From Acidobacteriaceae bacterium (GTDB lineage: Bacteria; Acidobacteriota; Terriglobia; Terriglobales; Acidobacteriaceae), in assembly GCA_003139095.1 (NCBI GenBank), contig PLHW01000015.1:1-37960 (forward strand): DNA of 37,960 nucleotides. The letters run 5' to 3'. The notes beneath the pieces are model-generated. The model was not told where the DNA came from, did no database searches, and saw nothing but the letters and a program-made list of their open reading frames with translations. The position numbers and the translations under genes are program-made. Shown here in pieces: positions 16,366-25,900 of this stretch. Within the stretch, counting starts at the first letter, position 1; each line of letters opens with the position of its first letter.

Positions 16366-17157
16366 GTGGAAATTCTGGTTTGCGCGAGAAGAGTACCTGA
16401 CACATCGGAAAACGACATCCAGCTCAATAGCGCAGGCAACGACATTGAGCGCGACGATCTCGTCTATTCGATCAATGAGTCCGATAACTATGCGGTCGAG
16501 GAAGCGCTACAGATCGCGGCCAAGTTTGGCGGCAGCGTCACAGTCGCGACCGTTGGCGGCGAAGACGACGAGGAGATTCTCCGGCGCGAGATGGCCATGG
16601 GCGCGAATCACGGCGTGCTCATCAGCGACGATGCATTCGCCGGGTCCGATGGCCGCGGCATTGCAACGGTTCTCGCTGCTTTCGTTCGCAAAGGCCGCTA
16701 CGATCTTATCCTCACCGGAGTGCAGGCCGACGACGGCGCCGCTCAGGTTGGCGGAATGCTGGCCGCGATGCTCGACTACCCATTCGCTTCGCTCGTCAAT
16801 TCTATCGAGATTCTCGACGGCAACAAGTTGAAGGTCGGCCGCGAGATCGCCGGTGGCAACCGGGAGATCAGCGAGATCGATCTCCCATGCGTTCTTTCGA
16901 TCCAGACCGGCATCAACGAACCGCGCTATGTAGGCATGCGCGGTATCCGGCAAGTTGCCTCCATTCCGATTCCCACTCCCAGTGCAGCGGAGCTTGGCAT
17001 CGATCCTGCAACTGTCGGCGAAATGGCCGCCAGGGTGAAGCGAATCGACTACTTCGTGCCCGCGCTGGGCAAGGGCGCCGAGATGCTCAGCGGCAGTCGC
17101 GAAGAGAACATCGACAAAGTGGTCAATCTGATCGCCGCTAAAGGAGGGCTGAAATAA
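16366..17157 (+). CDS. etfB: electron-transfer flavoprotein beta subunit
   Basis: This encodes 263 residues from the GTG that has GGAGG five bases upstream; a CTG-type start further up would add a basic leader with no homology. EILVCARRVPDTSENDIQLN, YSINESDNYAVEEAL, GANHGVLISDDAF and LTGVQADDGAAQVGGMLAAM are the conserved EtfB elements around the nucleotide (AMP or second FAD) site. It forms a heterodimer with EtfA and accepts electrons from acyl-CoA dehydrogenases. The stop codon TAA overlaps the next ATG by one base, as usual for etfBA. Whether the nucleotide site holds AMP (simple ETF) or FAD (bifurcating type) cannot be decided by eye. Confidence 0.9.
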   Translation: MEILVCARRVPDTSENDIQLNSAGNDIERDDLVYSINESDNYAVEEALQIAAKFGGSVTVATVGGEDDEEILRREMAMGANHGVLISDDAFAGSDGRGIATVLAAFVRKGRYDLILTGVQADDGAAQVGGMLAAMLDYPFASLVNSIEILDGNKLKVGREIAGGNREISEIDLPCVLSIQTGINEPRYVGMRGIRQVASIPIPTPSAAELGIDPATVGEMAARVKRIDYFVPALGKGAEMLSGSREENIDKVVNLIAAKGGLK

Positions 17158-18143
17158 TGGCTCGCATATTCGCTTACATCTTGCACAAAGCCGGCGTGGC
17201 CGATGATTCCGCGGCGGAACTGATTTCAGCGGCAAGAGCAATCGACCCGTCCGCTCCCCTGACCGCCATCGTTACGGGTTTTGGCGCGGACCTCGATGTT
17301 GTCTGCTCAGGGCTCCGCGCTTCCTACGCAGAGATATGGAAAATCTCGAACGAGGTTCTTGCCTATCCCAACGCCGAGTTGATCCGCCAGGCGCTGGTCA
17401 AGATCCTCCCGGCTGGCTGCGTCGTCCTGGCTGCTCATGAGCACTTCGGAATCGATCTGGCGCCCGGCCTTTCCATCAAAACGAACGCATCGTTTGTTTC
17501 CGACGTAATTGCAATCGAAGGCATCGAAGATTCCCATCTCAAACTTGTCCGTCAGGAATTCGGTGGGCAGGTCAGCGCTCATGTGCGCTGCGACATCGCG
17601 TCAGGCGTCGTGATTACTATCCGTCCCGGCGCGTTCAAGCAGGTCGAGAACGCTGCCGTCAACGGTATCGTCGTCGACAAATCCTCCGAAATCGGCGCGC
17701 TGACAGCGCGGCGCCGCTATCTGGAAACAATCGTCGCCGAAGCGGGGGATGTAGACATCACCAAACACAACGTGTTGGTTTCGGTCGGCCGGGGCATTCA
17801 GGAAAAAGACAACATCGGCATTGCAAAGGAACTCGCCGAAGCGCTCGGCGCCGCGGTGAGTTGCTCCCGCCCCGTGGTTGACGCCAAGTGGCTGGAAAAA
17901 TCCCGGCAGGTTGGTTCGTCCGGGAAGACCGTCAAGCCCAAGGTTTATCTGGCCTGCGGCATCAGTGGCTCGTTCCAACACCTCGCCGGACTCAAAGGGA
18001 ATCCCTTCATCATCGCCATCAACAAAAATCCCAAGGCACCCATTTTTCAGGTTGCGGATGTCGGCATTGTCGACGACATCCTCGAATTTCTGCCTGAACT
18101 CACAACCAAAGTTCAAGAAGCTCGCGGCGTTTCCGTGAAATAG
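17157..18143 (+). CDS. etfA: electron-transfer flavoprotein alpha subunit
   Basis: This encodes 328 residues. The C-terminal FAD-binding domain is textbook: [20 protein letters not shown], then [39 protein letters not shown] and LEFLPEL. The N-terminal domain ([20 protein letters not shown]) has the ETF Rossmann-like fold. It is translationally coupled to etfB and only 11 bases from the acyl-CoA dehydrogenase gene, its probable electron donor or acceptor. EtfD at the head of the operon is the probable route to the quinone pool. Confidence 0.92.
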   Translation: MARIFAYILHKAGVADDSAAELISAARAIDPSAPLTAIVTGFGADLDVVCSGLRASYAEIWKISNEVLAYPNAELIRQALVKILPAGCVVLAAHEHFGIDLAPGLSIKTNASFVSDVIAIEGIEDSHLKLVRQEFGGQVSAHVRCDIASGVVITIRPGAFKQVENAAVNGIVVDKSSEIGALTARRRYLETIVAEAGDVDITKHNVLVSVGRGIQEKDNIGIAKELAEALGAAVSCSRPVVDAKWLEKSRQVGSSGKTVKPKVYLACGISGSFQHLAGLKGNPFIIAINKNPKAPIFQVADVGIVDDILEFLPELTTKVQEARGVSVK

Positions 18144-18154
18144 AGGACATCACG

Positions 18155-19834
18155 ATGATTACACCCAAGACCCTGAAACTTAGTTTGAACTCCCTTCGAG
18201 ACTTCGCCAAGAAAAAGCTTCCCGACGAAACGCTGATTGAACTCGACGAGCGCGACGAATGCCCCGTCGAAATCGTCCGGCACATGTGCGATCCGAACAA
18301 GCTCGGGATTCAACTCCTGTTCATTCCCGAAGAGTTTGGAGGGATGGGAGGCGGCGCCTTTGATGTCTATTGCATTTGTGAGGAGATGGCGCACATCGAT
18401 CTCGGTATCGCCACTGCGGTTCTTGCCACCTTCCTCGGCAGCGATCCCATCACGGTAGGCGCGACTCCCGAACAAAAGAAGCTTTGGCTGAGCCGCATCG
18501 CCGACGAAGGTTTGCTATTCGCCTACGGCGCAACAGAGCCGGAAGCCGGAAGCGATCTCGGCTCTCTGCGCACCACCGCCGATCGTGTCCTCAAAGACGA
18601 CCGCATTGTTGGCTACAAGATCAACGGCAACAAGCAGTGGATCAGCAACGGCGGGATCGCCGACGTCTACACGGTCTTAGCCAATACACCTGCCGGTCCG
18701 AGCTGGTTCGTGGTCGAAAAAGACGCCAAGGGTTTCAGTCACGACGCGCCAGAAGACAAGCACGGCATACGTCTCAGCAACACGGCGGCGCTGGCGTTCA
18801 GTGACGTCTACGTCGATGCCGACCGCTTACTCGGCGGAGTCGAAGGCCAGGGACTGCTCCAGGCGCAGGCGGTCTTCGGCTACACCCGGCTGATGGTGGC
18901 GGCCTTTGGGCTGGGCGCGGGATGGGCGGCGCTTGATCGCGCCATTCCTTATTCCACCAAGCGCATCCAGGCTGGAGGGCCACTCTCTGAAAAGCAGGGC
19001 TACACGCACAAGCTGATCGTGCCGCATGCCGTGCGCCTCGAGGCCGCCCGCTCCTATATAGAGGAGACGGCGGAGCGCATCGATGCCGGCAACGAAGGCA
19101 GCCTCAACACCGAAGGGGCGATTGCTAAATACATGGCAACCGAGGCCGGCAATGCCGCTGCCGAAGCCAGTATTCAAGCGCTCGGCGGCTACGGCTACAC
19201 GCACGAATACATGGTGGAGAAGATCAGCCGCGACGTTCGCATCACCATCATTTATGAGGGCACCTCCGAGATCATGGAGATGACGATCAGCCGTGATCGC
19301 TGGCAGCTCCACCTGAAAACGCGTGGGCAGTACTATCACGACGATGCGCGCAAATTTGAAGCGCTGCACGCGCAGCATCCAGAGGTGGGAGCGGACACTG
19401 CGGCGCTGGCGCTGCACGCGCTGGCCGCGGTGATGGAGAAAGCCCGCGTTGGGCGACTGACTCGCTACCAGCACATTCTTCTCCGCCTGGGCGAACTGAT
19501 TGCCTATGCAGAGTGCGCGGGCAGCTTGTCGTACCGTGCCGCGTCGATGGCCGACGGCAAACTCACGGAAAAAGCGAGCCGCCGTTTCGACCCTGTCGCG
19601 CTCGCCGCCATGAGCCGCGTCTTTGCGCGCGAAGCCGCCCTCAAAGTTGCGCAAGAAGGTGTGCGCCTGGTTGTGGGCGCCGGCGGAGTCACCGATGCCG
19701 GCCTCACCGCATTCGAAACGTCTCTCGGCTTGCCTGCTATTCATCGTGCGCAGGCAGGTTTGATTTCCGACATGGATTCCATCGCCGACGCGCTCTACAA
19801 CCGCGCGGCGAAGCAAATGCAGAAAGTCGCCTAG
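18155..19834 (+). CDS. acyl-CoA dehydrogenase family flavoprotein
   Basis: This encodes 559 residues, longer than the common 380-residue enzymes because of a C-terminal helical extension of about 150 residues. [20 protein letters not shown] is the flavin/substrate motif of the middle domain. [20 protein letters not shown] and [10 protein letters not shown] carry the C-terminal domain signature, with Glu368 in the position of the catalytic base. GAGG eight bases before the ATG overlaps the etfA stop codon. The family oxidises acyl-CoA to trans-2-enoyl-CoA with electrons to ETF, and some members run in reverse as enoyl reductases with bifurcating ETF. In this operon, just upstream of a lipid synthase that has no enoyl-reductase domain, either direction is conceivable. 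Confidence 0.9.
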   Translation: MITPKTLKLSLNSLRDFAKKKLPDETLIELDERDECPVEIVRHMCDPNKLGIQLLFIPEEFGGMGGGAFDVYCICEEMAHIDLGIATAVLATFLGSDPITVGATPEQKKLWLSRIADEGLLFAYGATEPEAGSDLGSLRTTADRVLKDDRIVGYKINGNKQWISNGGIADVYTVLANTPAGPSWFVVEKDAKGFSHDAPEDKHGIRLSNTAALAFSDVYVDADRLLGGVEGQGLLQAQAVFGYTRLMVAAFGLGAGWAALDRAIPYSTKRIQAGGPLSEKQGYTHKLIVPHAVRLEAARSYIEETAERIDAGNEGSLNTEGAIAKYMATEAGNAAAEASIQALGGYGYTHEYMVEKISRDVRITIIYEGTSEIMEMTISRDRWQLHLKTRGQYYHDDARKFEALHAQHPEVGADTAALALHALAAVMEKARVGRLTRYQHILLRLGELIAYAECAGSLSYRAASMADGKLTEKASRRFDPVALAAMSRVFAREAALKVAQEGVRLVVGAGGVTDAGLTAFETSLGLPAIHRAQAGLISDMDSIADALYNRAAKQMQKVA

Positions 19835-19850
19835 GGCAAGATTTCTGACC

Positions 19851-19881
19851 GGCATCCGGCCGCTCCGCGACACCGGATGCC
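19851..19881 (+). promoter_or_regulatory. 9-bp perfect stem-loop before the megasynthase gene
   Basis: GGCATCCGG and CCGGATGCC are separated by 13 bases, in the 70-base gap between the dehydrogenase and the megasynthase. There is no T-run downstream. It could be a message-processing or stability element, or a weak attenuator that sets the ratio of the redox genes to the 8.7-kb gene. The start site proper, GGAG six bases before ATG, lies 14 bases beyond it. Confidence 0.4.
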
Positions 19882-19904
19882 CTTCATAAAAGCTGGAGTG
19901 TCAT

Positions 19905-22900
19905 ATGGAAAGCACCGCGCATCGAGCTATCGCGATCGTGGGGGCGGGAGCAGTGTTGCCCGACGCCCCGAACGTAACTGCCTTTTGGGAAAACGTGAAG
20001 AACGGCCGCTACAGCATCACGGACGTCTCACCGGATCGCTGGGATCCTGAGTTTTATTACGACGCCGATCCCAAAGCGCCCGATAAGACGTATTCCAAGA
20101 TCGGCGGCTGGGTGCGCGATTTTGTCTGGGATCCGCTGAAATGGCGCCTGCCCATTCCGCCCCGCGTTGCGGACGCGATGGACGGCGCGCAAAAGTGGGC
20201 GATCGCCGCCACGCGCGAAGCGTTGGAAGATTACGGATATCCCAAGCGTCCGCTCGACCTTGACCGCACAGCAGTCATTCTCGGCAATGCCATGGCCGGT
20301 GAGAAACACTACCTCACCGCACTGCGTGTGTTCTTCCCCGAGTATGCGCACGAACTGGACGGGAGCCCGAGTTTCGCGGCGCTGCCCGAGGCCCTAAGGC
20401 ATGACATCTCGCGCGAACTCCACGAGCGCATGGACAAGCATCTGCCGGATATAACCGAAGACAGCATGCCTGGCGAACTCGCGAACTGTATCGCGGGCCG
20501 CATCGCCAACCTCTTCAACTTTCATGGACCCAACTACATTTGCGACGCTGCCTGCGCCTCAGCCATGGCGGCCATCAGTTCCGCCATCGAGGGTCTTGTC
20601 CAGCATGATTTTGATGCGGTGGTCACGGGCGGAATCGACCGCAATATGGGCGCGCAGACTTTCGTCAAATTCTGCAAAATCGGCGCGCTCTCCGCCACCG
20701 GCACTCGTCCCTACGCTGAAGGAGCCGACGGCTTCGTGATGGGCGAAGGCGCTGCCATCTTCCTGCTCAAGCGCTTGGCTGACGCGGAGCGCGATGGCGA
20801 CAAGATATACGCCGTGCTGCGCGGTATGGGCGGATCGAGTGACGGCAAAGGGAAAGGCATCACCGCTCCCAACCCTGCAGGCCAGAAGTTCGCGATCGAG
20901 CGCGCCTGGCAAAACGCCGGCCTCTCGGCGGCGACCGCCACGTTGTTCGAAGGCCACGGCACGTCGACTCGCGTCGGTGACGTTGTCGAAGTGCAAAGCC
21001 TCGTCGACTCGCTCAGCGGCTTCCATCTCCCCACCGCGTCCGTGGCGCTCGGATCGGTCAAGTCGAACATCGGGCATCTGAAGGGCGCGGCCGGCGCTGC
21101 GGGATTGCTAAAACTAGCGCTCGCTTTGCGCGACAAAGTTCTTCCGCCCAGCGTGCACTGCGACCGTCCAAATCCCGACATCGACTTTGCCCACTCACCG
21201 TTATATGTCAACACCACTCTCAAGCCGTGGACTATCCCGGCGGAGGGCGTGCGGCGCGCTGGATTGAGCGCCTTCGGATTTGGCGGCACCAACTTCCATG
21301 CAGTCCTTGAGGAATACATTCCCCATAGGCTGAACGGCAATGGCAAACGGCCAACCGCAGTCTCCGAGATCCCACCCAGTCCCACAAAAGAGGTAATTAT
21401 GAATGCCACACAAATCTCCCCCGCTTCTTTATCTTCTTATAATGCACCTCTTTATAAGGCGCCTCTTCGCGGCGCATTGGTCATCGGCGCCAGCTCAGAC
21501 ACCGCGCTGATCGACCGCCTGCGCGCTGTTCAAAAAGAGGCCGAGGCCGGACGCGTGCCCGCGCCTGCCGCTCCGGCAGAATCCGACCTTCGCGCGCCCG
21601 AGCGCATCGCCATCGACTACGCCGACGCGGCGGAGCTCGCGGCCAAGTCGGCTGCCGCGCTCAAAGCCATCACGGCGAATCAGCCTGCCATGTGGAAAGC
21701 CTTGCGCGCGCAAGGTATTTTCCGCGGCCACGGACCCGCACCCAAAGTTGCCTTCCTGTACACCGGCCAAGGCTCCCAGTACGTCAACATGCTCGAGACT
21801 CTTCGCGCCCTGGACCCGATTGTTACCGAAACTTTCGCGGAAGCCGATCGCGTGATGACGCCGCTGCTCGGCAAGCCGCTCAGTGCCTACATCTACGTAG
21901 ACAAATCGGACGAAAGCCTGGTTGCCAAGGCGGAAGACGACCTGCGCCAGACGGAGATCACTCAGCCGACGGTGCTGGCCACCGACCTCGCTCTCACGCG
22001 CATGTTAGCTGCCTATGGCATCGCGCCCGATTTCACGATGGGCCACAGCCTGGGCGAATACGGCGCCCTGGTTGCCTCGGGCGCTCTTCCGTTTGAAGAC
22101 GCGCTGGAAGCTGTCAGTGCCCGTGGACGTGGGATGACTCGTGTCTCGATCGGGGACAACGGCAAGATGGCCGCGGTCTTTGCGCCCCTCGAGGAAATCG
22201 AACGAATTCTCAGAACCGTGAACGGCTACGCCGTAATCGCCAACATCAACAGCGAGCGCCAGGCCGTGATTGGCGGCGCCAGTCAGGCAATCGAGCAGGC
22301 AATGGCGTTGTTCCAGAAAGCCGGCTACGAAGTCGCGCCCTTGCCCGTGAGCCACGCGTTCCACACCTCGATCGTGGCTCCGGCTAGTGAACCTTTGCGC
22401 CAGGCGCTATCGGGCCTCCGGCTGCAATCGCCGCGCATTCCGGTCGTCGCCAACGTGAATGGCGAGTTCTATCCGACCGGCCCCGATGTTGTGCCCAGGA
22501 TGCTGGATCTTCTGGCGCTGCAGGTTGCTTCACCCGTCCAATTCGTGAAGGGACTGCGGACCTTGTACGACGCGGGCGCGCGCGTCTTTGTGGAGGTTGG
22601 ACCGAAGAAAGCGCTACAGGGGTTTGCTGAAGACGTGCTGGGTAGCCGCGGCGACGTCTTGTCTCTGTTCACCAATCACCCGAAGTTCGGCGACATCTGG
22701 GCTTTCAACCAGGCGTTGTGTGGCCTCTACGCGGCCGGATTGGGCCGTGGCGTTGCGGCAACCATTCGCGAGCCCGCGACAACATTCGCGCCGGCCGCGC
22801 CTTCAAAACCAGAAATTTCGAAACCAGTCCCACCGCCGCCCGCCATCCCCGTCGCCGCCGTCGGTAACGTGCCATCCAACGGCAACACATATGTGGAACT

Positions 22901-25900
22901 CGGCCGCATGTTCGCCGATGTTCTCGAACGCGGCTGGGAGGTCTATCGCGGCCAAAAAGAAGCTCCAACCTCGCAGACGGTCGCCATCACTGGCGCAGCT
23001 CTCGGCCTGCCCGGAAACGGCCACATCTTCGACGATGGCAATGTCGGGCGCATTCTCCGCGGCGAGCAGTTCATCGATGTCATTCCAAGCCGTTTCCGCC
23101 GCGCCATGCTCGACAAGCACATCACCCGCCTGGTCAAGAACGACAACGGCGGCCCGACGTTCGAGACCATTAATAATGTTGCGGACGTTATCAAGCTGGC
23201 CGGACGCGGAGGTACGTTCGATCTCGAAAACGAATTCGGTGTTACCGCCGATCGCCTGGCCGCCCTCGATCGCGACACGCAGCTAGCAATTGCTGTCGGC
23301 ATCGATGCCCTGCGCGACGCCGGCATTCCTCTCGTCATGCGCTACAAGACCACCAGCAAGGGCACGAAACTGCCCGACCGCTGGGGCTTGCCCGATGCCT
23401 TGCGCGACGACACCGGCGTAATTTTTGCTTCCGCCTTCCCGGGCTATGACTCCTTCGCCGACGAGATGTCGCGTTACTACACCGATCACAGCCGTCGCGA
23501 GCAGTTGTCATTACTCGAGACCCTGCGCGCTCGCGTGCCCGATAACAACGGTCATTCTTCCTTGGAACCGGAGATCGACCGCCGCGTCGAGGAACTGCGC
23601 GACGCGATCGAGAAGACTCCATACGTCTTCGACCGCCGTTTCCTGTTCCGCACGCTTTCGATGGGACACTCTCAGTTCGCCGAGTTCATCGGCGCACGCG
23701 GCCCGAATACCGCCATCAACGCGGCTTGTGCCAGCACCACCCAGGCCGTCTCCCTAGCCGAGGATTGGATCCGCGCAGGCCGTTGCCGGCGCGTAATTGT
23801 AATTTCGGCCGACGATGTCACTTCCGATCACATGCTCGAGTGGATCGGCGCCGGCTTCCTAGCCAGCGGCGCGGCCGCCACCGACGAGGACGTGGAAGAA
23901 GCCGCGATTCCTTTCGACCGCCGCCGTCACGGCCTGGTCATTGGCATGGGCGCCGCTGCGCTGGTCGTTGAGAGCGCGGACGCAATGCGCGAACGCGGAA
24001 TTCAGCCAATCTGCGAAGTACTGTCCTCGATTACTGCGAACAGCGCTTTCCACGGCACGCGCCTCGACGTTCAGCACATCGGCCAGATGATGGAAGACGT
24101 TGTCTCCAAGGCTGAAGCGCGCCACGGCATTCGCCGTCAGGACATCGCTGCCCACACCGTGTTTGTCTCTCATGAAACCTATACTCCGGCCCGGGGCGGC
24201 AGCGCCGCGGCTGAGATTCACGCCCTGCGCCAAGTCTTCGGCGACGTTGCCGATCACATCGTGATCGCCAACACCAAAGGATTCACCGGTCATGCGATGG
24301 CCACCGGCATTGAAGATGTGGTCGCAGTCAAAGCGCTCGAAACCGGATGCGTTCCGCCCGTCTCGAACTTCAAGGAAGTCGATCCACAGCTCGGCACGTT
24401 GAATCTGTCCAAAGGTGGGGCGTATCCAGTCGAATACGCGCTGCGCCTGGCGGCTGGTTTTGGTTCGCAGATCAGCTTGACGCTGTTGCGTTGGGTCGCA
24501 ACTAAAGATGGTGTTCGCCGCGCACCGAATTCTCTGGGCTATGCCTACCGCGTCGCAGATCCAGCAGCTTGGGACGCGTGGCTCAACCGCATCACAGGAT
24601 ATCCCACCGCCGATTTGGAAATAGTCCACCGCACGCTGCGGGTGCGCGACCAGGGCGCAGCCGCAAAGCACGCGGAAGTCGCGATTGAATCCCGGGCCGA
24701 GCCAGCGCCAGTTCCCGCCATCCAACCGCAGCTTCGCCAGATAGTGGTGACACAGCCGGAATCGCCGGTGATTTTGAAACCAGCGGTGCCGGCCGCGATT
24801 GGGGCGCCGATCCAGAGCGCGGTCAAGCCGGTCGCTGAAGCAACCGCAGAGGTTGGCGTCGCGCTACCCGTGGTCGCACCTCCGCCTGTCGCACCTGCGA
24901 TCGCCCCCGATGACGTGAAGGAGCGCATCCTTGCTCTGGTTGCCGAGAAGACGGGCTATCCGGTCGACATGCTCGATCTCGACCTCGATCTCGAAGCTGA
25001 CTTGGGGGTCGATACCGTTAAGCAAGCTGAAGTATTTGCGGCCGTGCGCGAAGCCTACGGCATTGTGCGCGACGAGACTATCAAACTTCGCGACTTCCCG
25101 ACTCTCGCCCACGTGATCGGCTTCGTCCGCGATCGACGCTCCGATCTGAAAACCCAGGCGCCGCCGCCGCCGACCACGTCCAAGCCGGTCCCGACGCTAG
25201 TGGCGTCGAAAGCTGAGACTAAGGTCTCCACGCCGGAACCCGCGAAGGTACCCGCTGCCGTCGCAACACCTCCGAGTCCCGCTGTGCTTATTAATCGAGA
25301 AGGCGCGGGCGATCCAGTAAAAGAGCGCGTCCTCGCCCTCGTCGTCGAAAAAACCGGCTACCCGAGCGACATGCTTGACCTCGATCTCGATCTCGAAGCT
25401 GATCTCGGCGTCGATACCGTCAAGCAAGCAGAAATGTTCGCGGCCATCCGCGAGACTTACAACATCCCACGCGAGGAGAACCGCAAGCTCCGTGATTACC
25501 CGACGCTCGCCCACGTGATCCGGTTTGTCTACGAGAAACGGCCGGATCTGGCCGCACCCACAGTGCAGCGCGCTGCAGCCGTACCAAGCGAAACGCCCGC
25601 GCCGGCACCTGTCACTCCTCAGACTGCTGCCCGCGTCTCTTCTCCCCAGCCCGCTTCCGTCGCCTCGTCCACCCCCACCGACACCGTGACTGATGACACT
25701 ATTAAAGAGAAGGTCCTCGCCATCGTCGCCGAGAAAACCGGTTATCCCGTCGACATGCTCGATCTCGATCTCGACCTCGAAGCCGACCTCGGTATTGACA
25801 CCGTCAAACAAGCAGAGATGTTCGCGTCCGTACGCGCGGCATTCAACATCCAGCGTGATGCCGAGCTCAAGCTGCGCGACTTCCCAACGCTCGCTCACGT

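Noticed and set aside
18827-19873. Minus-strand 348-residue frame
   Set aside because: It is antisense to the acyl-CoA dehydrogenase, without any domain or start signal.
22980-24510. KS2 as a chain-length factor
   Set aside because: A chain-length factor lacks the catalytic cysteine; Cys1275 and both histidines are present here.
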